Below are positions 36,044 through 44,885 of a stretch of DNA of 64,000 nt, one piece after another. The position numbers and the translations under genes are program-made. The DNA comes from an uncultured Devosia sp. GTDB taxonomy: Bacteria > Pseudomonadota > Alphaproteobacteria > Rhizobiales > Devosiaceae. The notes below the pieces were generated by a model. That model had not been told where the DNA came from. It ran no database searches and saw only the letters and a program-made list of their open reading frames with translations. The DNA lies in NCBI RefSeq assembly GCF_913055165.1, contig NZ_CAJXJS010000003.1:1-64000 (forward strand), given 5' to 3'. How positions within the stretch are numbered: position 1 is the stretch's first letter; every line of letters starts with the position of its first letter.

Positions 36044-36619
36044 ATGAACACACTCGAAGGTCAATTCCTGGTCGCCATGCCGGACATGGCCGATGAACGC
36101 TTCGCCGAGAGCGTGATCCTGATCGTGGGTCACGGCGCGGAGGGCGCCATGGGGCTCGTGGTCAATCACGAGCTGGCCAATCTGCGCTTTGCCGACATTC
36201 TGGATGAGCTCGATCTGGGCGACCCCGACGCAGTGATCCGCCTGCCCGACAGCATTCGCGACCGTGCCGTCATGCGTGGCGGGCCAGTTGAGCGGGGCCG
36301 CGGCTTCGTGCTGCATTCAGGCGATTACCACAGCGGCAATACCTACAAGGTCACAGACGACATCGGCCTGACCGCGACGCTCGATATCCTCAAAGCCATG
36401 GCTTTTGGTCCTGCACCACGCGCAGCGCTATTCGCACTGGGCTGCTGTGGCTGGTCGCCCGGTCAGCTGGAAGACGAGATCGGAGCCAATGGCTGGCTGA
36501 CCATCCCGTTCAGCCGTGAGCTATTGTTTGATGTGCCTGTGGAGCAGCGCTACGACAAGGCGCTCGCCAGCCTGCATATCACGCGGGCAACGCTGAGTTC
36601 GGAGGCCGGGCACGGATAA
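36044..36619 (+). CDS. YqgE/AlgH family protein (DUF179)
   Basis: A 191-residue cytoplasmic protein of the YqgE/AlgH family. It has the conserved opening EGQFLVAMPDMADERFAESVI, the GAMGLVVNHE segment and FALGCCGWSPGQLEDEI. The molecular function is not settled. The ATG at 36044 is preferred; the track start adds 12 unlikely residues. It is divergent from the DsbD-like gene with 118 bp between, and convergent with the GGDEF/EAL gene. Confidence 0.92.
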   Translation: MNTLEGQFLVAMPDMADERFAESVILIVGHGAEGAMGLVVNHELANLRFADILDELDLGDPDAVIRLPDSIRDRAVMRGGPVERGRGFVLHSGDYHSGNTYKVTDDIGLTATLDILKAMAFGPAPRAALFALGCCGWSPGQLEDEIGANGWLTIPFSRELLFDVPVEQRYDKALASLHITRATLSSEAGHG

Positions 36620-36646
36620 CGGCTGTCTTCCGGCCCCAGGCAGACC

Positions 36647-39529
36647 TCACTTGCCCATCTGCGCTGCGAGTTTTTTGCCCAGTTCGGCCCCGACAATGGC
36701 CGGACCAAAGGCAAACCCTTGTGCGTAGCGGCAATTGAGCTGGCGCAGCCGCTCGATCTCGTCGAGGCTTTCGACACCCTCTGCAATCACCATCAGGTCA
36801 AGATCGTTGGCCAGGGCGACGATCGACCGGATGATCGGCCCCTGGGTGTGGGCAATGCCGTTGTCGGTGCCCATGCGAACGAAAGGCGCGGGGATCTTGA
36901 TGGTATCGAACGGGAAGCGGTGCAAATAGCTCAGCGAGGAATGTCCGGTGCCGAAATCATCCAGTGCCAGGCCCAGCCCCATGTTCCGCAGCGCTTCCAG
37001 CATATAGGCGGAATGCTCGGGATTGGTCATCACCTGGCTCTCGGTAATCTCAAGCTTGAGATGGCTGGCCAGGTCACGGTCCTGCGCAACGAGATTGCGC
37101 ATATCGCTCAAGAGTGTCTCGGTCGCCAATTGGGTCGGCGAAAGATTGACCGAGATGAAGAAGCCTTCCGGCAGTCCGATGGTGGTCAGCCAGTCCTTGG
37201 CTTGCGCGGCGGATTGTTCGAAGGCGAGACGGCCGAGCTTTTCGATCTGACCGGACCGTTCCGCCAGCGGGACGAATTCATCGGGCGTCACCATGCCGCG
37301 CGTGGGGTGGTTCCACCGCATCAGGGCTTCGGTGCCGGCAATCTGGCCGGTCTGGATATCCATCACCGGCTGGAACTGCACATGCAGCTCACCCTGCTTC
37401 AGGCCGCGCTCGAGGTCTTCCTCGCTGGCCTTGCTATAGGAAGCAATCGAGCGCGCCGAAGCCCGATAGGCCTCAATGCGGTCGCCGCCCAGCCGCTTGG
37501 CGTAATACATGGCCAGTTCCGCATCGCGCAGCACATCGGCCGCCGTCGAGGGATTGCTGTCATAGATGGTGACACCGATCGAGGCCGTCAGCACCAGGTC
37601 GCGATCACCGAAATTGAAGGGCGCCTTGAGGCCCTTGCGGATCTGCTCGGCGGTTTCCGCGATCTTGGCCGCGGCCTGCTCGGAGGCCAGGATCACCGCG
37701 AACTGATCGCCACCGATGCGGGCGACAGTATCGAGCGGGCGCATGATACGGGCGATGCGCCGCGAGATCGCCAGCAAGACGGAGTCGGCTGCCGAATGGC
37801 CGATGCGCTCCTCGAGTTCCATGAAGCGGTCGATGTCGATCAGGAACACCGCAGGCTTGGTGCCCCCGGGCGTGCGGGCCCGCACCAGAGCCCGCTCCAG
37901 GCGGTCCAGAAACAGCTGGCGGTTCGGCAGGCCGGTCAAGCTGTCATGCACCGCATCGTGCAGCAGGCGTTCGCGCGCGGCACGATCCTCGGTGACATCC
38001 TGCAGGGTGCCCACGATGCGGTTGACCTGACCGTCACCGCCCAGAACCGGTTTCACGCGCATGCGGAAGGTGCGGAAATTGCCGTCGTGGCCGGCGATAC
38101 GCATGTCGGCGGACACCTTGCCGCGCCGCAACTCGACCAGAGTGTCGAATGCGGTGCGGAAGCGGTCGCGATCATCGGGATGCACGCGATCCAGCCAGCG
38201 CTTGATGGCGCCGCGCAGGGCGCCGCGCTTTTCGCCCAGGCGTGTCGCCAGCTCATCGCTGACGGTCACGCGATCCCGCTCGATGTTCCAGTCAAAGACG
38301 AAGTCACCCGAACCTGTCAGCGCCAGGGCACGGCGTTCGACCTCGCTCAATGTGCCGATCGTGACCTGCCCCTCGGAAAAGGCGTGCTGAACTGCGGTGA
38401 AGCCGAGCAGCATGACAATGAGCACCAGGCCGCCGCCCACGGCCGGCTGGGCGACGTCATTGGTGACCTGACCCGAGATGACCAGCCAGGCATAGAACAG
38501 CCAGGCAATGAAGATGATCCAGGTTGGCACCAGCAGCACCGCGCGGTCATAGCCGCGCAAGGCCAATAGGAGAATGAGGAAGAAGCCCGAGACGCCCAGC
38601 AGGGCAAGCACAAGACGGGCGATCGTTGCCGCTATGGCCGGCTGGAAGAAGGCGAAGAGGAACAAGGCCAGAAACAGGGCTGCCAGCCCCAGGGCCAGGT
38701 GGATGAAGCGCAGATGCCAGCGGTGGAGATTGAGATAGATGAAGAGGAAGCCCGCCAGCGTGGTGGCGATGCCCGCTTCGGCCGCCGCGCGCCAGGGCTG
38801 CATGGCGCTGGCGCTAAGGCCCAGAATGCGCCCGAGCAGGCCGAAATCGATGAGCAGATAGGCCAGGACTGCCCAGGCGAAAGCCGCCGTGGCGGGAAAG
38901 ACCCCGCGCCCCTTGACCACGAACATGATGGTCAGGAACACCGAGGCCAGCGCCGCTACACCCAGCACCACACCGCGGAATAAGGTGAAGGCGTTGACAT
39001 AGTCGCGATAGGCGTTGGGTTCCCAGAGATAGAACTCGGCGAGGTCGTCGGATGCCAGTTCCGCGATCACTGTCATGGTGGCGCCTGGATCGAGCGTCAC
39101 CTCGAAGACGTCGGCTTCGGGGTCCGGCAGTCGTTCGGGCCGGATTCCGGCGCTGGGGGTAATCGCGGTGACGCGGTTTTCCCCAAGATCGGGCTGAAAG
39201 ACACCCGAGCCGGGCAGCCGGAAGAATGGTGCCACCAGCAGGCGCTGGATCTGCTGGTCGCTGTCATTGCGCAGCGCGATCAGCGCGAAGGAGGGATTGG
39301 TCTCGGTGTCGGTGGCCAGCACCTCGATGCGGCGGATGATGCCGTCCGCGTCAGGCGCCGTCGACAATTGCACGCGGCCCCCCTGCCCCGGCACCACCTC
39401 CACCACGTCCGACAGGTTGACGGCATTGACGTCCTCGGGGACTGAAATGACTTCGAACCCCTTGGCGGGTGCAAGGCCAATCAGCGCGAGCGCCAGGCAG
39501 AACGCGAATGCTAGAAAATGACGCATCAA
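36647..39529 (-). CDS. Membrane-bound PAS-GGDEF-EAL protein with degenerate GGDEF
   Basis: A 960-residue c-di-GMP signalling protein. In order: signal peptide, a periplasmic beta-rich sensor (~25-180), about seven transmembrane helices (~183-380, like 7TMR-DISM), a PAS domain (~400-515), GGDEF (~525-690) and EAL (~705-950). The GGDEF signature reads GGDQF (606-610), with Gln replacing Glu, while the product-inhibition site RPLD sits five residues before it. The EAL part looks complete: TEALMRW, ISVNLSP, LEITES, LDDFGTG and IAEGVES are present, but KIPAPFV replaces the usual KIDxxFV. Likely a phosphodiesterase whose GGDEF domain is regulatory, by inference. It is monocistronic. Confidence 0.9.
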   Translation of the reverse strand: MMRHFLAFAFCLALALIGLAPAKGFEVISVPEDVNAVNLSDVVEVVPGQGGRVQLSTAPDADGIIRRIEVLATDTETNPSFALIALRNDSDQQIQRLLVAPFFRLPGSGVFQPDLGENRVTAITPSAGIRPERLPDPEADVFEVTLDPGATMTVIAELASDDLAEFYLWEPNAYRDYVNAFTLFRGVVLGVAALASVFLTIMFVVKGRGVFPATAAFAWAVLAYLLIDFGLLGRILGLSASAMQPWRAAAEAGIATTLAGFLFIYLNLHRWHLRFIHLALGLAALFLALFLFAFFQPAIAATIARLVLALLGVSGFFLILLLALRGYDRAVLLVPTWIIFIAWLFYAWLVISGQVTNDVAQPAVGGGLVLIVMLLGFTAVQHAFSEGQVTIGTLSEVERRALALTGSGDFVFDWNIERDRVTVSDELATRLGEKRGALRGAIKRWLDRVHPDDRDRFRTAFDTLVELRRGKVSADMRIAGHDGNFRTFRMRVKPVLGGDGQVNRIVGTLQDVTEDRAARERLLHDAVHDSLTGLPNRQLFLDRLERALVRARTPGGTKPAVFLIDIDRFMELEERIGHSAADSVLLAISRRIARIMRPLDTVARIGGDQFAVILASEQAAAKIAETAEQIRKGLKAPFNFGDRDLVLTASIGVTIYDSNPSTAADVLRDAELAMYYAKRLGGDRIEAYRASARSIASYSKASEEDLERGLKQGELHVQFQPVMDIQTGQIAGTEALMRWNHPTRGMVTPDEFVPLAERSGQIEKLGRLAFEQSAAQAKDWLTTIGLPEGFFISVNLSPTQLATETLLSDMRNLVAQDRDLASHLKLEITESQVMTNPEHSAYMLEALRNMGLGLALDDFGTGHSSLSYLHRFPFDTIKIPAPFVRMGTDNGIAHTQGPIIRSIVALANDLDLMVIAEGVESLDEIERLRQLNCRYAQGFAFGPAIVGAELGKKLAAQMGK

Positions 39530-39702
39530 GAGCAGTTAAATCCGGCGCTAGGCTTCTTTGTGGCACTGGTCCGGCTTCGGCTTGATCGACCCGGACAGGC
39601 CTTTGTCTTCTTGATCCTCCAGCGGAACGTTCACTTGGTACGGGAGATTGACGCTTGCGACAAGCGTCCTCGCCTGTTGCACACTTGCAACATCAGGTCC
39701 GT

Positions 39703-40116
39703 TCAGACCAGCCGAGCGCCGGCAAATGACCGCTCGGCCACGCTGTCGCAGAGGCCAGACCACTCGCAACCCGCACAGGCGGCCCGAACGGCGCCGCTCC
39801 GAAAAGCGGTGCGTAACGTGGACAGTGTTGATTTTGTCAGCTCAAGGTCGCTCAGATCGGCCAGCCCGAGCGACTTTGATATTTTCAGTCTCGCCAAACG
39901 ATCGCGTTCTACGACACTCTCGTTGTGGCAGTGCGTATCCCGGGTGCCCAGCAGGGGGCCGCAGATATCGTCAGGGCCTTCGACCAGTTGGATCGCTTCG
40001 CCCGCCGCCAGCAGGGCAACGATACGATCATAGTTCTCGACAAAGGCAGGGGAATATCCCCTGCCAATATAGGTCATGAGGCACAACAGATGGTGCGCTC
40101 TCAGCCGGACCGTCAA
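39703..40116 (-). CDS. DUF1284 cysteine-rich protein, coupled to bioY
   Basis: About 137 residues. It matches DUF1284 in RLRAHHLLCLMTYIGRGYSPAFVENYDRI, GPDDICGPLL and the middle HCHNESVVERDRLA. The C-terminus has CAGCEWSGLC. In total there are more than six cysteines plus a His pair, which suggests metal or Fe-S binding. I choose the TTG at 40116, which overlaps the bioY stop (TTGA) and gives the usual N-terminus; a GTG at 40134 is an alternative. The long track ORF upstream of it is an antisense artefact of bioY. No function is established to my knowledge. Confidence 0.75.
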   Translation of the reverse strand: MTVRLRAHHLLCLMTYIGRGYSPAFVENYDRIVALLAAGEAIQLVEGPDDICGPLLGTRDTHCHNESVVERDRLARLKISKSLGLADLSDLELTKSTLSTLRTAFRSGAVRAACAGCEWSGLCDSVAERSFAGARLV

Positions 40117-40688
40117 CGGGCCGACCAATGCCACACGCCAGCCAGTACGGCCGCGGCCAGGGCCGACTTGAGCACTCCACCGACGATGAACGGCAGAACG
40201 CCATGGACAATGGCCGGCTCCACGCCAATGAGTACCGCAAGCCAGGCAGCGCCCAGGACCAGGCAGGCCATGTTTCCCAAAAGCGCTGCGGAGAAGGCGA
40301 GGACGGGGCGGGTTCCATTCCATCCGCGTTCCGTCAGCCACCCGACAAGCATCCCGCATACGGGAAACGCAAAGAGATAGCCGCCAGTGGAGCCCAGAAA
40401 GTGCTGGGCGCCGGACGCGCCACCCGCCAGCACGGGCAGTCCCATGGCGCCCTCCAGCAACCAGGCCACGATGGTTATGCCACCCAGGCGCCAGCCATAA
40501 AGGGCGCCGACCATGGTGACGGCGAATGTCTGCATGGTCATGGGAACCGGCACCATAGGCACTTCGACATAGGATGACAGTGCCAGAATGAGTGTTCCCA
40601 AGACCACGGCACCCACCTTCCAGGTCAAGGACCTGTCGGCCAGTTTCAGGGGGCTGCCGACGTGATCGACGGTATCAAGCTGATCCAT
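40113..40688 (-). CDS. bioY: Biotin transporter BioY (ECF S component)
   Basis: A 191-residue membrane protein with six predicted helices and the BioY signature VPMVPVPMTMQTFAVTMVGALYGWRLG, LPVLAGGASGAQHFLGSTGGYLFAFP. It takes up biotin, alone or with ECF ATPases, which are not present in this window. The start is preceded by GGAG. A BioR box overlaps its probable -10 region, and the bioR gene lies upstream in the same direction. It overlaps the DUF1284 gene by 4 bp. Confidence 0.95.
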   Translation of the reverse strand: MDQLDTVDHVGSPLKLADRSLTWKVGAVVLGTLILALSSYVEVPMVPVPMTMQTFAVTMVGALYGWRLGGITIVAWLLEGAMGLPVLAGGASGAQHFLGSTGGYLFAFPVCGMLVGWLTERGWNGTRPVLAFSAALLGNMACLVLGAAWLAVLIGVEPAIVHGVLPFIVGGVLKSALAAAVLAGVWHWSAR

Positions 40689-40704
40689 ATTCTACTCCCG
40701 CGAA

Positions 40705-40714
40705 TTATAGATAA
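40705..40714. promoter_or_regulatory. BioR operator box before bioY
   Basis: TTATAGATAA (minus strand TTATCTATAA) matches the BioR palindrome described in alphaproteobacteria. It lies 17 bp before the bioY start and overlaps a TATAAT-like hexamer on the minus strand, so binding would block transcription. Confidence 0.8.
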
Positions 40715-40790
40715 TTTTTAGACGTAATATATAATGCAGATTGAGCACCTTGGGGCAAGGCGCGAATTGGCTGAACTGTGGAGGAATGTA

Positions 40791-41459
40791 TTAGCCGCCG
40801 ACGACGAACAGGCGTCTGGTCATGCCACCTGCAATCGGCAAGGGGCGCTGATTGACGGCGCGGACGTGGCGCACCAGCACGGTGCAGGCCTGGTCGATAT
40901 CGCCTTGCCGCAGGGCGGCCAGGATAGCGAGGTGATCGTGATCAGTGCGCGCTTCCCAGTCGGAACGCCAGGCCGCGAACAGGAACCGCGCGCTGGCGGC
41001 GTGCAGATCATCGATGGCAGCCATCAGCCGGTGCATGCCGCAGGGGGCCAGCAGAGTGCGGTGAAAGGTGCGGTTGGCGGCCTCCCAGCTGCGGACGTCA
41101 CCCGACCTGTCGCCTGCGCGCGTCGCGCGTTCCGCTGCATCAAGGATGGCAGAAGTCAGGTTGGGCGCCGCGTGGCGCAAGGCGAGCTCTTCGAGTGCGG
41201 CGCGCATTTCGGCGACCTCACGGACCTCCTCCTTGCTGAAGGACGCGACCCGCACACCCCGGCGCGGTTCACTGACAGCCAGGCCCTGCGCCTCGAGCCG
41301 CCGGAAGGCCTCGCGGACAGGCACATGGCTGGCACCGAACTCGGCCGCGATATGGTCCTGGCGCAGACGCGTGCCCGGCTCCAGCGTGCCGGCGACGATT
41401 CGCTCGGCAAGCACCTTGCTGATCCGGACCGCGATCGTATCTTCGGATGCCCGTGACAT
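40791..41459 (-). CDS. bioR: GntR (FadR-type) regulator, likely biotin repressor BioR
   Basis: A 222-residue regulator with an N-terminal winged helix (RISKVLAERIVAGTLEPGTRLRQDHIAAEFGASHVPVREAFRRLEAQGL) and a C-terminal FCD helical ligand domain (around EMRAALEELALRHAAP). The BioR identity rests on position: it is directly upstream of bioY, whose promoter holds a BioR box. BioR controls biotin synthesis and uptake in alphaproteobacteria. No box is seen before bioR itself. Confidence 0.75.
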   Translation of the reverse strand: MSRASEDTIAVRISKVLAERIVAGTLEPGTRLRQDHIAAEFGASHVPVREAFRRLEAQGLAVSEPRRGVRVASFSKEEVREVAEMRAALEELALRHAAPNLTSAILDAAERATRAGDRSGDVRSWEAANRTFHRTLLAPCGMHRLMAAIDDLHAASARFLFAAWRSDWEARTDHDHLAILAALRQGDIDQACTVLVRHVRAVNQRPLPIAGGMTRRLFVVGG

Positions 41460-41487
41460 GGGGGAAGTGATAATCCGCTCTGTGCCG

Positions 41488-42105
41488 TTAGGCTACCCAG
41501 TGCCGCTGCCCCAGACGCGCAGTTTCCCAGCGTTCCCGGGTGAGGCCCATGAGCACGTGATCCTCCCAGCGTCCGTTGATCTGCAGATAGTGCTGGGCAT
41601 AGCCCTCTTCAACGAAGCCGTTCTTCTCCAGGACCCGGCGCGACGCCGTGTTGTGGGGCAGGAAGGCCGCGTGAATGCGGTGCAGGTCGAGTGATTCGAA
41701 GATGAAGGACACAACCACCCCGACGGCTTCGGTCATCAATCCCTTGCCGGCATATTGCTGCCCCATCCAATAGCCGAGATTGACGAACTGGGCCGCGCGG
41801 CGCCGGATATTGGAGAGCGTGATGCCACCGACCAGATGTTCTGAGCGATCCTCGCCGAGGAAGATGAAGAAGGTGTAGTCGGTCCCCTCTTCTACCTCCT
41901 GCCGGGCGCGGCGGACGCGCATGGCATAGACGCGGCGCGCAAGATCCAGTTCGGTCCATCGCGGCTCATAGGGGCGCAGAAAGTCCTGGCTCTCCCGACG
42001 CAGGCGGTGCCAGGCCTCATAGTCGCGCATCTGCGGCAGGCGCAGCAGCACTCTCGGCCCGCGCAGGGTCACCATGGGTGCTGGCGAGGACCAGGGCCAG
42101 AACAT
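41488..42105 (-). CDS. GNAT acetyltransferase, RimJ/RimL type
   Basis: A 205-residue N-acetyltransferase. Typical segments are LRGPRVLLRLPQMRDYEAW at the start, GYWMGQQYAGKGLMTEAV (acetyl-CoA loop) and LHRIHAAFLPHNTASRRVLEKNGF. This resembles ribosomal-protein alanine N-acetyltransferases, though the substrate may differ. The ATG at 42105 (MFWPWSS), 4 bp after the peptidase stop, is preferred; the next ATG is at 42075. It ends the long leftward cox-thrC block. Confidence 0.85.
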   Translation of the reverse strand: MFWPWSSPAPMVTLRGPRVLLRLPQMRDYEAWHRLRRESQDFLRPYEPRWTELDLARRVYAMRVRRARQEVEEGTDYTFFIFLGEDRSEHLVGGITLSNIRRRAAQFVNLGYWMGQQYAGKGLMTEAVGVVVSFIFESLDLHRIHAAFLPHNTASRRVLEKNGFVEEGYAQHYLQINGRWEDHVLMGLTRERWETARLGQRHWVA

Positions 42106-42109
42106 TGGG

Positions 42110-43372
42110 TCAGCGCTTGAGCGTCTCGCCGATGCTTTCGACATCGGCCAGGCGGCTGATCGGCCCAATTCCGGCCAGCGTCGGCGTGCCGGAGGTGAAT
42201 ATTTGCTCGGCGACGTCGCGCACGCGCTGGGCGGTGATGCGGTTGATGCGCTCCACCGTCTCCTGCATGGCGATGGGCCGGCCCCACAAAATTTGCTGGC
42301 GCGCCAGCTGCCCGGCCCGGGCCGAAGGGCTTTCGAGCGACATCAGCAGGCCCGCTCGGATCTGATTGCGCACGCGGATCACCTCTTCGTCGGTGATGGT
42401 CTCGGTCGCCCGGCGCAGTTCATCGAGCACCACCGGCACCAGTTCGCCGACCTCCTCCTCCCCGGTCGCCGCCGCCACGCCAAAGACGCCGCTATCGGCG
42501 AAGGCCCAGTGGAAGGAATAAACCGAGTAGCACAGGCCACGCCTCTCGCGGATCTCCTGGAACAGGCGCGAGCTCATGCCGCCGCCAAGAATGGAGGCCA
42601 GCACCTGGGCGGCATAGAAGCCATCCGAATTATAGGCACGTCCCTCAAAGCCGAGCACGATATGGGCCTGTTCGTGATCGGAGATCAGGCGCTCCTGCCC
42701 GCCCTTATATTCAGCGCGCTGCGGATCGGGAGCACCGTTGGGCGCGAGGTCGGCAAATCGTTGTTCGGCAACATGGACCAGCTCATCGTGGTCCACATGT
42801 CCTGCTGCCGCGATGACCATATGGTCACCCACATAGTTGCGGCGCATATACTTGCGCACCGTTTCGGGCGAGAAGGCCCGCACCGAATCCACCGTGCCCA
42901 GAATGGTGCGGCCAATCGGCTGGGTGGGATAGGCGGCTTCCTGGAACAGATCGAACACGTGATCGTCCGGATTGTCGCGCGCCGCGCCAATTTCCTGCAC
43001 GATTACCTGCTTTTCGCGGGTCAGTTCGCCCTCATCAAAGGTCGAGTTCTGCAGGATATCGGCCAGAATATCAGCCGCCAGCACCACGTCATCCTTGAGA
43101 ACACGGGCGAAATAGCCTGTGTGTTCGATCGAGGTCGCGGCATTGAGATCGCCGCCGACATTCTCGATGGTCTCGGCAATCTCGAGCGCGGTTCGCGTCT
43201 GCGTGCCCTTGAAGGCCATGTGTTCGAGCAGATGCGAAATGCCGTGCTCGGCCTTGCGCTCAGAACGGGCTCCGGCCTTGACCCAGACGCCCAGAGAGGC
43301 GCTTTCCAGATGCGGCATATTATCGGTGAGTACCACCATGCCGTTTTCCAGGGTCGTCGATCGTACGCTCAC
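42110..43372 (-). CDS. M16-family zinc metallopeptidase (mitochondrial processing peptidase-like)
   Basis: A 420-residue peptidase. The inverted zinc motif HxxEH is in GISHLLEHMAFKGT, and the downstream glutamate lies in the ENVGGDLNAATSIEHTGY region. The C-terminal half is the second M16 lobe (RGLCYSVYSFHWAFADSGVFG). Members of this group are the bacterial relatives of mitochondrial processing peptidase beta and usually follow thrC in Hyphomicrobiales, as here (51-bp gap). The natural substrate in bacteria is unclear. Confidence 0.93.
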   Translation of the reverse strand: MSVRSTTLENGMVVLTDNMPHLESASLGVWVKAGARSERKAEHGISHLLEHMAFKGTQTRTALEIAETIENVGGDLNAATSIEHTGYFARVLKDDVVLAADILADILQNSTFDEGELTREKQVIVQEIGAARDNPDDHVFDLFQEAAYPTQPIGRTILGTVDSVRAFSPETVRKYMRRNYVGDHMVIAAAGHVDHDELVHVAEQRFADLAPNGAPDPQRAEYKGGQERLISDHEQAHIVLGFEGRAYNSDGFYAAQVLASILGGGMSSRLFQEIRERRGLCYSVYSFHWAFADSGVFGVAAATGEEEVGELVPVVLDELRRATETITDEEVIRVRNQIRAGLLMSLESPSARAGQLARQQILWGRPIAMQETVERINRITAQRVRDVAEQIFTSGTPTLAGIGPISRLADVESIGETLKR

Positions 43373-43423
43373 ACTGATCCTCCTGATCCGGCGGCCGAGC
43401 GACCGCGGCTCCTCACATGTCGT

Positions 43424-44815
43424 TCAGGCGCGGCTGCGGGCCGCGATGAAATTTTCAATCTGGCGCTGGTCATTGGCCAGCACCGTGACCCGTTCGGGTC
43501 GATCATAAAGGTCTGCCAGCCAGGCCGGCAATTTCGGTTCGATGCCCGAGGCCTCGGCGACCGCCGCCGGGAATTTGGCCGGATGGGCGGTAGCAAGAGT
43601 GATCATGGGCGTTTCGCCATGGGGCTGCTGACGGGCCACCCCGACGCCGACGGCCGTATGCGGATCGAGCAGATAGGCCGAGGCCTTCTGCGTTTTGGCG
43701 ATCACCGAGCGGGTCGCTGCTTCATCAGTCGTGCCCGCCGCGAAGTCACGGCGAATGGCGGAGATGGATTTTTCCGGCAGATCAAAGCCGCGTGACTGCT
43801 TCAGGCCCGCCATCATGCGGTTGACCGCATCGGCATCGCGCCCGGCACTTTCGAACAGCAGCCGCTCGAAATTGGACGAGATCTGGATATCCATGGAGGG
43901 GCTGATGGTCGGCGCGACGCCTGCCATCTCGTAGCGCCCGGTATCGAGCGTGCGCTTCAGAATGTCATTGGCATTGGTGGCAATCACCAGCTTGTCGATC
44001 GGCAGGCCCATTTGCCGGGCGCAATAGCCGGCAAAGATATCGCCGAAATTGCCGGTCGGCACGGTGAAGCTCACCTTGCGGTGCGGCGCGCCCAGCGCCA
44101 CGGCCGCCGTGAAGTAGTAGACGATCTGCGCGACTATGCGGCCCCAATTGATGGAGTTGACGCCACTGAGACGCACCCGGTCACGGAAGGCATGATTGTT
44201 GAACATGGCCTTCACCGCATCCTGGCAATCGTCGAACGTGCCTTCGAGCGCGATGTTGTGGACATTGTGATCCAGCACGGTGGTCATCTGCCGGCGCTGC
44301 ACTTCGGATGTGCGGCCCTCGGGATGCAGGATGAATATGTCGGTGGTATCCCGCCCGCGGAAGGCTTCGATGGCGGCCGAGCCGGTGTCGCCCGATGTCG
44401 CGCCGACAATGGTCGCGCGCAGCCCGCGCTCTGCCAGGATGTGGTCCATCACCCGGCTCAGGAACTGCATGGCCACGTCCTTGAACGCCAAGGTCGGCCC
44501 GTGAAACAATTCCAGCACGAAATGCCCCGGCTCCAGTTCCACCAGCGGTGTCACCGAAGGGTGGCGGAAGGTGGCATAGGCCTCATCAATGATGGCCTTG
44601 AGTTTTGGTGCCGGAATCTCGCCGTCTGTAAAGCGCGAGATAATCGCGTAGGCCACATCGGCATAGGGCTTGCCGGCAAAGCTGGCGATTTCGTCCGCGC
44701 TGATTTGGGGCCAGGTGGCCGGAACGTAAAGACCGCCATCGGAGGCTAGACCGGCCAGAACTGCGTCGGAGAAGCCGAGCGCGGGCGCCTGGCCGCGCGT
44801 GGAAACAAACTGCAT
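43424..44815 (-). CDS. thrC: Threonine synthase
   Basis: A PLP enzyme of 463 residues that converts O-phosphohomoserine to threonine. Family landmarks are the start MQFVSTRGQAP, the PLP lysine in HGPTLAFKDVAMQFL and the phosphate-binding region TSGDTGSAAIEAF. PTGNFGDIFAGYCA is also conserved. It lies between SURF1 and the M16 peptidase in the same orientation, a common alphaproteobacterial order. Confidence 0.96.
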   Translation of the reverse strand: MQFVSTRGQAPALGFSDAVLAGLASDGGLYVPATWPQISADEIASFAGKPYADVAYAIISRFTDGEIPAPKLKAIIDEAYATFRHPSVTPLVELEPGHFVLELFHGPTLAFKDVAMQFLSRVMDHILAERGLRATIVGATSGDTGSAAIEAFRGRDTTDIFILHPEGRTSEVQRRQMTTVLDHNVHNIALEGTFDDCQDAVKAMFNNHAFRDRVRLSGVNSINWGRIVAQIVYYFTAAVALGAPHRKVSFTVPTGNFGDIFAGYCARQMGLPIDKLVIATNANDILKRTLDTGRYEMAGVAPTISPSMDIQISSNFERLLFESAGRDADAVNRMMAGLKQSRGFDLPEKSISAIRRDFAAGTTDEAATRSVIAKTQKASAYLLDPHTAVGVGVARQQPHGETPMITLATAHPAKFPAAVAEASGIEPKLPAWLADLYDRPERVTVLANDQRQIENFIAARSRA

Positions 44816-44885
44816 CGGGGGGAAGTGCCCTTTTAGAATTGGTGCAACCTAGTCAAAGCGCGCCGTGGCCGCAAGGTTTGGGGCG

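Noticed and set aside
36719-38569. 616-codon plus-strand ORF opposite the GGDEF/EAL gene
   Set aside because: Antisense shadow; no motifs, and it reads through the conserved coding frame of the opposite strand.
39650-39668. GACGCTTG-CGA-CAAGCGTC hairpin as terminator of the bioY-DUF1284 unit
   Set aside because: Perfect stem but no T-run on the minus strand; not enough to call a terminator.
40117-40359. Upstream part of the 218-codon ORF containing DUF1284
   Set aside because: It overlaps bioY in another frame and has no family similarity; DUF1284 begins at the bioY stop.
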